A stretch of DNA of 10,477 nucleotides from CAMYLR01 sp041577935 (GTDB lineage Bacteria > Gemmatimonadota > Gemmatimonadetes > JACCXV01 > JAHWKZ01): the NCBI GenBank assembly GCA_041577935.1, contig JBFGIA010000079.1:1-10477 (forward strand), written 5' to 3'. Position 1 is the first letter of the stretch, and every line of letters starts with the position of its first letter. Both the position numbers and the translations under genes were made by a program. The notes beneath the pieces were generated by a model. The model had not been told where the DNA came from. It ran no database searches and saw only the letters and a program-made list of their open reading frames with translations. Shown piece by piece: positions 1 to 5,995 of the stretch.

Positions 1-144
1 GTCGGCGATCGCCTCGAACAGCGATGCGGTCAGCTCACGGCGGTCGATCGTCGGCAAACCGCGGACGTACCCGTAGGTCGGATCCGACACCGCCAACCCG
101 ACGCGCCGCTCACCGTAATCGATCGCTAGCACACGCTCACTCAT
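1..144 (-). CDS. ruvX: RuvX/YqgF-family nuclease, N-terminal 48 residues (partial)
   Basis: This is the 5' end of a minus-strand gene that continues beyond the left edge. The 48 visible codons begin MSERVLAIDYGERRVGLAVS and continue with DP. This is the hallmark first strand of the RNase H-like YqgF fold, with the first catalytic aspartate at D9 followed by YG and then R-x-G-x-A-x-S-D-P. In characterised bacteria the family matures the 5' end of 16S rRNA (pre-16S rRNA nuclease). It was once proposed to be a Holliday-junction resolvase. The ATG at 142-144 puts the motif at the usual distance from the N-terminus. An in-frame TTG lies two codons upstream, and no strong Shine-Dalgarno is visible, only a weak GAGAG. 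The gene lies 152 bp downstream of rho on the same strand, so it may be expressed from the rho transcript. Family assignment is confident, but the C-terminal catalytic residues cannot be checked. Confidence 0.9.
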   Translation of the reverse strand, partial: MSERVLAIDYGERRVGLAVSDPTYGYVRGLPTIDRRELTASLFEAIAD

Positions 145-178
145 TTGCAAGACAACTCTCGACTGACTGTGGGTACGA

Positions 179-295
179 GGCCGTTATTGGCGGTGCAGAT
201 CAAGGCGTGGGAGGAGGGTAAGCGAGGCGTACGGGCGAGTACGCCGCAGCGCAGCCCGACGAGCACAACACAGAGATGCACCGCCAGAAACGGCC
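179..295. repeat. Imperfect 19-bp inverted repeat enclosing a smaller hairpin, in the rho-ruvX spacer
   Basis: The arms at 179-197 and 277-295 are reverse complements at 17 of 19 positions: 10 bp (188-197 with 277-286), a 2x2 mismatch (186-187 with 287-288), then 7 bp (179-185 with 289-295). The enclosed segment holds a perfect 7-bp hairpin with a 6-nt loop (226-232 with 239-245, GGCGTAC/GTACGCC). The outer arm starts two bases beyond the rho stop codon, and the structure ends about 35 nt before the ruvX ATG. No T-run follows either stem in either direction, so it is not a classical intrinsic terminator. It could be an mRNA-stabilising or processing element, a Rho-independent pause, or a small palindromic repeat. 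I see no target-site duplication in the flanks. Confidence 0.65.
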
Positions 296-296
296 G

Positions 297-1547
297 TTAA
301 TCGCCGGACATGGAGGCGAGGAACTCGGTATTGGTATCCGTCCTCTTCATCTTGTCAATCAAAAACTCCATCGCCTCGGCGGGGTTCATATCGTTCAAGA
401 ACTTCCGCAGCAGCCAAATGCGCTGCAGCTGATCCTCGGGGATCAGCAACTCCTCATGCCGCGTCCCCGACCGATTGATGTCGATGGCGGGATAAATCCG
501 GCGATCAGATAGTGAGCGGTCGAGCACCAGCTCCATGTTACCGGTGCCCTTGAACTCCTCGAAGATGACCTCGTCCATCCGGCTGCCGGTGTCGATCAAC
601 GCTGTCGCGACGATCGTCAGCGAGCCGCCCTCCTCGATGTTGCGCGCGGCGCCAAAGAACCGTTTCGGCTTGTGCAGCGCGTGGGCGTCGACACCACCCG
701 ACAGGATCTTTCCGGAGTGCGGCACGACGACGTTCTGAGCGCGTGCCAACCGGGTGATCGAGTCGAGCAGGATCACGACGTCGTGACCGTTCTCAACCAA
801 TCGCTTGGCCTTCTCGATGACCATGTCCGCGACCTGGACGTGGCGATCAGCCGGTTCGTCGAACGTCGAGGCGATGACCTCACCGTCGACCGAGCGCTCC
901 ATGTCGGTGACCTCTTCGGGCCGCTCGTCGATCAGCAGCACGATGAGCTTGATATCGGGATCATTCTCGGTGATCGAGTTAGCGATCTTCTGGAGCAGGA
1001 TCGTCTTACCGGCCTTGGGCGGAGAGACGATGAGCCCGCGTTGACCCTTGCCGATCGGAGAGAATAGGTCCATGATGCGCATCGACAGATCGCCGTCCTT
1101 GCGCTCGAGCTGGATCCCTTCCTCGGGATAGAGCGGCCGCAGGTTGTCGAAAAAGACGGTGTGCTTGGCCTTGTCCGGATCGGTGTAGTTGACCGCTTCG
1201 ACCTTGAGCAGCGCGAGGTACCGTTCGCCTTCCTTTGGCGGACGTACCTGGCCCTGAATCGTATCGCCGGTCTTGAGATCGAAACGCTTGATCTGACTCG
1301 GGGAGACGTAGATGTCGTCGGGCCCGTACAGATAGTTCCAATCCGGGCTCCGAAGGAAGCCGTACCCTTCGGGTAGGATCTCGAGCACACCCTCGCCGCG
1401 CAGAACGGTCTCGTTGTCGAGCAGGTTCTGCTCGATCTTGAAGATCAGATCCTGTTTGCGCAGGCCGGCGAAGTTCTGAATGCTCAGTTTTTCCGCCATT
1501 TCGTGAAGCTCGGGAATCGACTTGGACTTGATTTCGCCGATGTCCAT
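297..1547 (-). CDS. rho: Transcription termination factor Rho
   Basis: Rho is a hexameric RNA-dependent ATPase that loads on C-rich unstructured RNA and removes RNA polymerase. From the ATG at 1547 the protein is 416 residues, close to the 419 of E. coli Rho. The N-terminal helical domain (about 1-48) contains LRKQDLIFKI. The cold-shock-like RNA-binding domain (about 50-120) contains the RNP1-type GYGFLRS at 61-67. The RecA-type motor follows, with Walker A SPPKAGKT at 175-182, Walker B VVILLDSITR at 257-266, and the secondary RNA-binding Q/R-loop region VPHSGKILSGG at 275-285. All catalytic segments are intact. The start is uncertain. ATG 1547 aligns with the first residue of classical Rho but has no visible Shine-Dalgarno. 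An in-frame TTG at 1625 has AGAGG eight bases upstream and would add 26 arginine-rich residues. A strong promoter and a C-rich leader lie upstream, and ruvX follows. Confidence 0.95.
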   Translation of the reverse strand: MDIGEIKSKSIPELHEMAEKLSIQNFAGLRKQDLIFKIEQNLLDNETVLRGEGVLEILPEGYGFLRSPDWNYLYGPDDIYVSPSQIKRFDLKTGDTIQGQVRPPKEGERYLALLKVEAVNYTDPDKAKHTVFFDNLRPLYPEEGIQLERKDGDLSMRIMDLFSPIGKGQRGLIVSPPKAGKTILLQKIANSITENDPDIKLIVLLIDERPEEVTDMERSVDGEVIASTFDEPADRHVQVADMVIEKAKRLVENGHDVVILLDSITRLARAQNVVVPHSGKILSGGVDAHALHKPKRFFGAARNIEEGGSLTIVATALIDTGSRMDEVIFEEFKGTGNMELVLDRSLSDRRIYPAIDINRSGTRHEELLIPEDQLQRIWLLRKFLNDMNPAEAMEFLIDKMKRTDTNTEFLASMSGD

Positions 1548-1647
1548 AACGGTTGCGTCTGGACCGGGCGTCGGCGGGCGCCTGTGCTGTCGTGCGCGAG
1601 GTGCGCGAGAACGGGAACGATTCAAGTGGGTTACCTCTGTGCGGTGA

Positions 1648-1727
1648 GCGAAGGGAACGGCGGTTAGGCCGTGTCCGGTTGCGTTGTAAAAGGATTACGG
1701 GGATTCGAGGCGTAGATTTGCTCTCGA
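1648..1727 (-). promoter_or_regulatory. C-rich, G-poor rho leader; candidate Rho loading (rut) region
   Basis: If transcription begins near 1727, about 7 nt downstream of the predicted -10, the first 80 nt of the rho mRNA contain about 34 C and 12 G with many pyrimidine-C dinucleotides and little obvious pairing. Rho loading sites are typically such C-over-G stretches. In E. coli, rho is known to limit its own expression by termination in its leader. The inference here is the same kind of autoregulation. The transcription start is predicted, not observed, and base composition alone does not prove Rho binding. Confidence 0.4.
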
Positions 1728-1733
1728 TTGCGC

Positions 1734-1762
1734 ATATTACCACAGCCAGCGTGGGGTGTCAA
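1734..1762 (-). promoter_or_regulatory. Sigma70-type promoter reading towards rho
   Basis: On the minus strand the sequence reads TTGACA (complement of 1757-1762), a spacer of exactly 17 bp (1740-1756), then TAATAT (complement of 1734-1739). The -35 is a perfect consensus and the -10 matches TATAAT at four of six positions, including the key first T, second A and last T. It sits in a relatively A+T-rich patch of a G+C-rich window, between the divergent rho and cca genes. The predicted start near 1727 gives a leader of about 180 nt to ATG 1547, or about 100 nt to the alternative TTG at 1625. Confidence 0.7.
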
Positions 1763-1780
1763 GCCGGCGCCCGGAGTCGG

Positions 1781-1786
1781 TACATT
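1781..1786 (+). promoter_or_regulatory. Possible -10 element (TACATT) for a leaderless or near-leaderless cca operon transcript
   Basis: TACATT fits the TANNNT pattern of an extended family of -10 elements. It ends nine bases before the cca ATG at 1796, so a start about seven bases downstream would leave almost no 5' leader. No Shine-Dalgarno is seen before that ATG, which fits such an arrangement. There is no convincing -35 at 17 bp. The call is weak, and the operon promoter could lie elsewhere in 1548-1795. Confidence 0.25.
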
Positions 1787-1795
1787 CCCATCTCT

Positions 1796-3169
1796 ATGAA
1801 TCAGGCGACTTTGCTGCAACCGACGCCCGGCCTGAGCGCGGTCGTGGAACGGCTGGTGACCGCTGGTCACCCGGCCTACGCCGTGGGTGGCGCCGTGCGC
1901 GACAGCCTGGGGGGCAAGCGGGTGGGCGACTGGGACGTGGCCACCGCGGCGCACCCGGAGGTCGTCCAGTCGCTTTTCCCGGTCACCTTCCCGATCGGGA
2001 TCGAACACGGCACCGTCGGCGTGCGAGCCGAGGGCGAGACGATCGAGGTCACGACCTTTCGGACCGACGTCGCGACCGACGGGCGTCACGCCGAGGTTCG
2101 GTTCGGCGCCACGCTCGAGGAAGACCTGGAGCGGCGCGACTTCACGATAAACGCGATCGCCTGGGATCTGGAAAGCGACACCGTCATCGATCCGTTCGAT
2201 GGACGCGGCGATCTCGAAGCCGGTGTTCTGCGCGCGGTCGGGGAGCCCGATCGGCGGTTCCCGGAGGATTATCTGCGTGTCCTGCGCGCGTTCCGGTTCG
2301 CCGTTCGGTTTGGACTCGAGATCGAACCGGAGACCGAGCGCGCGCTCGAGCGCCACGCCGCTGGCGTACGTCGCCTCTCGGGAGAGCGAGTGCGGGACGA
2401 GCTCTTGAAGACGCTCGCCGAATGTCGCTCGGTGTCGTCGGTCCTGGGCATGTGGCGTCAGTACGGTTCGATGGCGTTGCTTTTCCCCGAGCTGGCGGTG
2501 TGCTTTGGTGTAGAGCAGAACGTCTATCACGCCGACGACGTCGGCATTCATACGCTGTTGGTGGCCGACAACGTTCACCCTCGGCGACCGTTTCTGCGGG
2601 TGGTGGCGCTGTGTCACGACCTGGGGAAGCCGATGGCGCGCGAGGTGCACCCCGAGACAGGGGACTGGACGTTCCCCCAACACGAGGTGCCGAGCGCGCG
2701 GTTGACCCGGCAGGCGCTGCGGCGGCTCAAGTTCTCGCGCCGCGAGGTCGCTCGGGCCTCGCACCTGGTCCGGGTGCACATGGATCTGCCCCCGCCAGAC
2801 GTGTCGGACGCCGCGATCCGGCGCTGGATCCGGCGCGTGGGCGAGGAGCACCTGTGGGACCTGTATCGTCTCCAACTTGCCGACTGGCGTGGGAATCGTA
2901 AGCGAGCCGAGCGGCCGCCCACGCCGATCGTCGACCTGTACCATCAGGCGCGCCGCGTGCTCAAGCAGCAGACTGCTCTGCGCGTCGAGGATCTGGCGAT
3001 CGACGGCAACGATCTGACGGCCATGGGGCTGGCGCCGGGGCCCGAGTTTGGTCAGACGCTGGAGTGGTTGCTCGAACAGGTGATCGAGCAACCGGCGCTC
3101 AATACGAGGGAGACGCTGTTCGAGATGGTCCGTGAGCAGACCGGCGTCCAGCCGGTAAATCACACGTGA
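1796..3169 (+). CDS. cca: CCA tRNA nucleotidyltransferase / poly(A) polymerase family protein with HD domain
   Basis: This 457-residue class II nucleotidyltransferase most likely adds or repairs the 3' CCA end of tRNAs. The poly(A) polymerase branch (pcnB) is the alternative and cannot be excluded from sequence alone. The catalytic domain has YAVGGAVRD at 28-36 and the metal-binding pair D45-W-D47. RRDFTINAIAWD follows at 113-124, then the nucleotide-selecting segment EDYLRVLRAFRF at 157-168. The middle HD domain (about 245-370) has H252, HD at 274-275 (CHDLGKP) and D363, resembling the HD domain of E. coli-type CCA enzymes with 2',3'-cyclic phosphodiesterase and phosphatase activity. The C-terminus has IDGNDLTAMGL at 402-412 and a terminal helical region typical of tRNA-binding tails. 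ATG 1796 was chosen because conserved sequence starts shortly after it; the frame is open further upstream but encodes low-complexity residues. It heads the plus-strand operon and its stop overlaps the mpg start (GTGA). Confidence 0.9.
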   Translation: MNQATLLQPTPGLSAVVERLVTAGHPAYAVGGAVRDSLGGKRVGDWDVATAAHPEVVQSLFPVTFPIGIEHGTVGVRAEGETIEVTTFRTDVATDGRHAEVRFGATLEEDLERRDFTINAIAWDLESDTVIDPFDGRGDLEAGVLRAVGEPDRRFPEDYLRVLRAFRFAVRFGLEIEPETERALERHAAGVRRLSGERVRDELLKTLAECRSVSSVLGMWRQYGSMALLFPELAVCFGVEQNVYHADDVGIHTLLVADNVHPRRPFLRVVALCHDLGKPMAREVHPETGDWTFPQHEVPSARLTRQALRRLKFSRREVARASHLVRVHMDLPPPDVSDAAIRRWIRRVGEEHLWDLYRLQLADWRGNRKRAERPPTPIVDLYHQARRVLKQQTALRVEDLAIDGNDLTAMGLAPGPEFGQTLEWLLEQVIEQPALNTRETLFEMVREQTGVQPVNHT

Positions 3170-3807
3170 GCCGGCTGGGGCGCGACCACTACGACCGCGA
3201 CACGATCGAGGTCGCACCTGAGCTCTTGGGGTGCACGCTGGTTCACGATGGACCCGACGGATTGACCAGCGGTCGGATCGTCGAGGTCGAGGCCTATCAG
3301 GGCGAGGACGACCCGGCGTGTCACGCGGCCGCCGGTTGCACCAGTCGGACCGAACCGCTTTACGGCCGGCCCGGACACGCGTACATCTATCTGATCTACG
3401 GGATGTACTATTGTTTGAACGCGGTGACTCGAGGCGAGGGGCTGCCGTCGGCGGTTTTGATCCGCGCGCTGGAGCCGCTCGAGGGGTTGGATCGCATGCG
3501 CGGTCGTCGCGCTGCGCGGGCAAGGCGCCGTACACCGGTCGTCGATCGCGACCTGGCCAACGGGCCCGGCAAGCTCTGCGACGCGCTGGGGCTCACGCTC
3601 GAGCACAACCGTCTCGATCTGACCGGCGACACGTTGTGGATCGAAGCCGGGACGCCGCCGACAGAGATCGCGTGGAGCCCGCGGGTCGGGATCAAGGTCG
3701 GCACGGAACGTGTCTGGCGGTGCTTCGACCCCGAATCGCCTTATGTTTCTAGGACCCGGCTCAACCACCAAGCGGTGGTGAGACCGAGCCCCGTAATGAG
3801 CCGATGA
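3166..3807 (+). CDS. mpg: DNA-3-methyladenine glycosylase (AAG/MPG family)
   Basis: This 213-residue monofunctional base-excision glycosylase removes alkylated and deaminated purines such as 3-methyladenine and hypoxanthine. The family's active site is intact: RIVEVEAYQG at 37-46 carries the catalytic glutamate (E42) and intercalating tyrosine (Y44), and H53 lies in DPACHAAAG. AYIYLIYGMYYCLN at 72-85 ends in the purine-discriminating asparagine (N85). IRALEPLEGL and NGPGKLC follow. The GTG start at 3166 overlaps the cca stop by four bases (GTGA). No Shine-Dalgarno is visible, which suggests translational coupling. The last 15 or so residues, after SPYVSR, extend beyond the usual family end, and their DNA forms a hairpin (3757-3786). 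The arginase-like gene follows. Confidence 0.93.
   Translation: MSRLGRDHYDRDTIEVAPELLGCTLVHDGPDGLTSGRIVEVEAYQGEDDPACHAAAGCTSRTEPLYGRPGHAYIYLIYGMYYCLNAVTRGEGLPSAVLIRALEPLEGLDRMRGRRAARARRRTPVVDRDLANGPGKLCDALGLTLEHNRLDLTGDTLWIEAGTPPTEIAWSPRVGIKVGTERVWRCFDPESPYVSRTRLNHQAVVRPSPVMSR
3757..3786 (+). other. Hairpin in the 3' end of mpg
   Basis: A 6-bp perfect stem with a 4-nt loop (ACCACC 3764-3769 with GGTGGT 3774-3779) extends by CTC/GAG (3760-3762 with 3780-3782) across a bulged A at 3763. It extends again by CGG/CCG (3757-3759 with 3784-3786) across a bulged A at 3783, giving 12 bp in all. No T-run follows. It lies 45 bases before the next gene's ATG, at the only junction in this part of the operon where a small gap may exist. 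It could be an internal processing, stability or attenuation element, or chance in G+C-rich coding DNA. Confidence 0.45.
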
Positions 3808-3830
3808 TACCGAATGGAGATGGAGCACCA

Positions 3831-4712
3831 ATGAACAAGAGTTTTGTCGATCATTTACAGTTTTTGCCAATGCCGTCGCGCGATGGTGTGCGACAGCCGG
3901 ACGGGGATCACCGCCCCGGCGGGCTCGGGTTGCGCACGCTGGCCGATCTCCTAGGCCCCTTGGGGTGGACGGCGCGACTCGAGGACTTCGGTTTCGAGAA
4001 GCCGGTGGCGGAAGCGCGGACCACCGAGGCGTACGCGCGCGCGATCGGCGATGCGGTGCTGTCGGCCTGGGACCGCAGCCGTTTCCCGGTCGTGTTCAGC
4101 CTCGTCAACGCCTGCGCGCTTGGGGTCGTCGATGGATTTGGACCGCGGGTCGGCGTGTTGTGGTTTTCCCCCCGCGCAGATTACGCGACGACCGGCTTCT
4201 TCCGCCGTCCAAAGCTCGACCGGACGACACTGGCGATGATGACCGGTCGCCAACAGCGCGACAGCATGGCCGTCAAGCCGTGCAAGCTCTCGGGACGCAA
4301 CGTGATCGTGGTCGGCGGTCAAAGGCTGGACGCCGACCAGTCCCGAGCATTGGAGGACGACGGGATTCGCGTCATCGGTCCGGGCACGTTGTCGGGCCTG
4401 AGTGCGGCGGTTGCCGATACCGACGTCGACGGTTGGTACGTCCACATCGACACTACGGTGCTCGAGCCAGAGGGCGTGCCGGCAGCCGACGAGGCGGTGG
4501 ACGATGCGATCGCGCCTTCCGAGGTTGTGGCCGCGATCGAGAACGCGCTCGGGGACCAACCGATTCGGTGCCTGGGGTTGGCCCGCTACGATCTAAATCG
4601 CGACGTCGGTGGGGTTACGGCTCAGACGTTGGCCGGGCTTCTCGATCGCACCATCGTTCTCGCCGGTGGCCAACCCGACCCCCACGCGAGGGAGACGGCG
4701 CGGGCCAGTTAA
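3831..4712 (+). CDS. Arginase/ureohydrolase-fold protein lacking most metal ligands (probable pseudoenzyme)
   Basis: This 293-residue protein follows the sequence plan of the arginase/agmatinase/formiminoglutamase superfamily, but its di-manganese site is degraded. PVVFSLVNACALG (86-98) aligns with the usual P-V-V-x-GGDHS segment, with N93 replacing the ligand histidine. VGVLWFSPRADY (107-118) aligns with WFDAHAD: S113 and R115 replace Asp and His, and D117 remains. WYVHIDTTVLEP (202-213) aligns with S-x-DVD-x-LDP: D207 remains and T209 replaces Asp. R252 occupies the position of the substrate-binding glutamate. GGVTAQTLAGLL (260-271) matches the superfamily's C-terminal helix. Two of six metal ligands remain, so hydrolysis of guanidines is unlikely. 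The frame is intact with normal codon use, so this is not a decaying pseudogene. ATG 3831 has GGAG five bases upstream. ATG 3804, which overlaps the mpg stop, would add nine residues. The gene sits between mpg and rarA. Family assignment is by eye. Confidence 0.7.
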   Translation: MNKSFVDHLQFLPMPSRDGVRQPDGDHRPGGLGLRTLADLLGPLGWTARLEDFGFEKPVAEARTTEAYARAIGDAVLSAWDRSRFPVVFSLVNACALGVVDGFGPRVGVLWFSPRADYATTGFFRRPKLDRTTLAMMTGRQQRDSMAVKPCKLSGRNVIVVGGQRLDADQSRALEDDGIRVIGPGTLSGLSAAVADTDVDGWYVHIDTTVLEPEGVPAADEAVDDAIAPSEVVAAIENALGDQPIRCLGLARYDLNRDVGGVTAQTLAGLLDRTIVLAGGQPDPHARETARAS

Positions 4713-5995
4713 TGGACCTCTTCGAGCAGCTGGCTGGCGAGCGGTTGGATGCCGCCGCGCCGCTGGCGGATCGACTACGCCCCAGATCGTTGGACGAGTT
4801 CGTCGGCCAGGACCACCTGGTCGGGCCGGGCGCGGTGTTGCGCCGCATGATCGAGGCCGACGAGATCCACTCGCTCGTCTTCTGGGGTCCGCCGGGTACC
4901 GGAAAGACGACGTTGGCGTGGATCATCGCCGAGGCCACCGGGTCGCGGTTCGTGTGGTTTAGCGCGGTCACGATGGGTGTTGCCGACGTCAAGCGGATCG
5001 TCGCCGAAGCCCGTGAGACGATCGGCACCACCGGTCAGCGCACGATCCTCTTCTGTGACGAGATCCATCGCTTCAACAAGGCCCAGCAGGACGCGTTCCT
5101 GCCCCACGTCGAGAAGGGCGTCGTCACGTTGATCGGCGCCACTACGGAGAACCCGTCGTTCGAGATCAACGCCGCACTCTTGTCGCGTCTCCGGGTCTAC
5201 ACGCTGGAGTCGTTAACACCGCATCAGATCGGCGTGTTGGTCGATCGCGCGATGGAAGACTCCGACGTCGGTCTCGCCGCTCGGGATATGACACTCGAAG
5301 ACGACGCGCGCGACTTCGTCTGTGAGTCGGCCCAGGGCGACGCCCGGGTGGCGCTGTCGACGTTGGAGCTGGCGGCGTCGCTGGCGGCCGACGGCGCGAC
5401 GATCACCCGCGACCAGGTCGAGGCCGCGCTGCAGAAGAAAGCGCTGCGCTACGACAAGGCCGGCGAAGAGCACTACAACATTATCTCGGCGCTCCACAAG
5501 TCGTTGCGCGATTCCGATCCGCACGCCGGACTGTACTGGCTGGCGCGGATGCTGGAGGCTGGCGAGGATCCGCTGTACATCGCTCGGCGGTTGGTGCGCT
5601 TCGCGTCCGAGGACGTTGGGTTGGCCGATCCGCACGCGCTTTCACAGGCGGTCGCCGCCCAGCAGGCGGTCCACTTCATCGGCATGCCCGAAGGCGCGCT
5701 GGCGTTGGCCCAGGCAGCGGTCTACCTGGCGACGGCTCCCAAATCGAACGCCATCTATAGCGGGTATCAGCGCGCCGCGGCTGACGCTCGCGAGACCGAA
5801 CGCGAGCCGGTCCCGCTGCACTTGAGAAACGCCCCGACTCAGCTCATGAAGGACCTCGGCTACGGTGCGGGGTATCAATACGCGCACGACTACGATGACG
5901 CGGTCGTCGACCAGCAGCATCTCCCCGAGAGCTTGCGCGACCGCATCTACTACGAAGGGCCAAACCCTTTCAAAAAGGACGATAGGCAAAGATGA
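4712..5995 (+). CDS. rarA: Replication-associated recombination protein A (RarA/MgsA/WRNIP1 AAA+ ATPase)
   Basis: This 427-residue AAA+ ATPase belongs to the clamp-loader-like family that acts at stalled replication forks and interacts with single-stranded DNA-binding protein. It has the characteristic N-terminus PLADRLRPRSLDEFVGQDHL (17-36). Walker A is GPPGTGKT at 59-66, Walker B ILFCDEIHRFNKAQQD at 112-127, sensor 1 GATTENPSF at 142-150, and the arginine finger lies in LLSRLRV with R159. The C-terminal tetramerisation domain is recognisable from HYNIISALHKSLRDSDPHAG, RLVRFASEDVGLADPHA and the terminal PLHLRNAPTQLMK and YGAGYQYAHDY segments. Length is typical, since E. coli RarA has 447 residues. 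The ATG overlaps the upstream stop by one base (TAATG), and there is no Shine-Dalgarno at proper spacing, so re-initiation is likely. The frame is open upstream for 249 codons, but that is a shadow of the arginase-like gene. Confidence 0.96.
   Translation: MDLFEQLAGERLDAAAPLADRLRPRSLDEFVGQDHLVGPGAVLRRMIEADEIHSLVFWGPPGTGKTTLAWIIAEATGSRFVWFSAVTMGVADVKRIVAEARETIGTTGQRTILFCDEIHRFNKAQQDAFLPHVEKGVVTLIGATTENPSFEINAALLSRLRVYTLESLTPHQIGVLVDRAMEDSDVGLAARDMTLEDDARDFVCESAQGDARVALSTLELAASLAADGATITRDQVEAALQKKALRYDKAGEEHYNIISALHKSLRDSDPHAGLYWLARMLEAGEDPLYIARRLVRFASEDVGLADPHALSQAVAAQQAVHFIGMPEGALALAQAAVYLATAPKSNAIYSGYQRAAADARETEREPVPLHLRNAPTQLMKDLGYGAGYQYAHDYDDAVVDQQHLPESLRDRIYYEGPNPFKKDDRQR

Noticed and set aside
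226..245. The 7-bp hairpin as an intrinsic terminator of rho
   Set aside because: No T-run follows on the rho strand; the sequence after it is C-rich. It is better described as part of the larger inverted repeat.
179..295. The inverted repeat as a miniature transposable element
   Set aside because: No target-site duplication is seen next to the arms, and no second copy occurs in the window. Genome-wide copies would be needed to support this.
1664..3535. A 623-codon open frame on the minus strand across cca and mpg
   Set aside because: It is antisense to two genes with intact family motifs. Its translation is rich in Arg, Pro and His, as expected of a codon shadow in G+C-rich DNA, and no domain is recognisable.
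3965..4711. In-frame open extension upstream of rarA for 249 codons, suggesting a fusion
   Set aside because: It overlaps the arginase-like gene in another frame and has a shadow-like Arg-rich composition. Classical RarA begins at MDLFEQL near ATG 4712.
3831..4712. The arginase-like gene as a pseudogene
   Set aside because: It has no internal stop or frameshift, normal codon use, a good Shine-Dalgarno and tight coupling to rarA. The loss of ligands looks like divergence, not decay.
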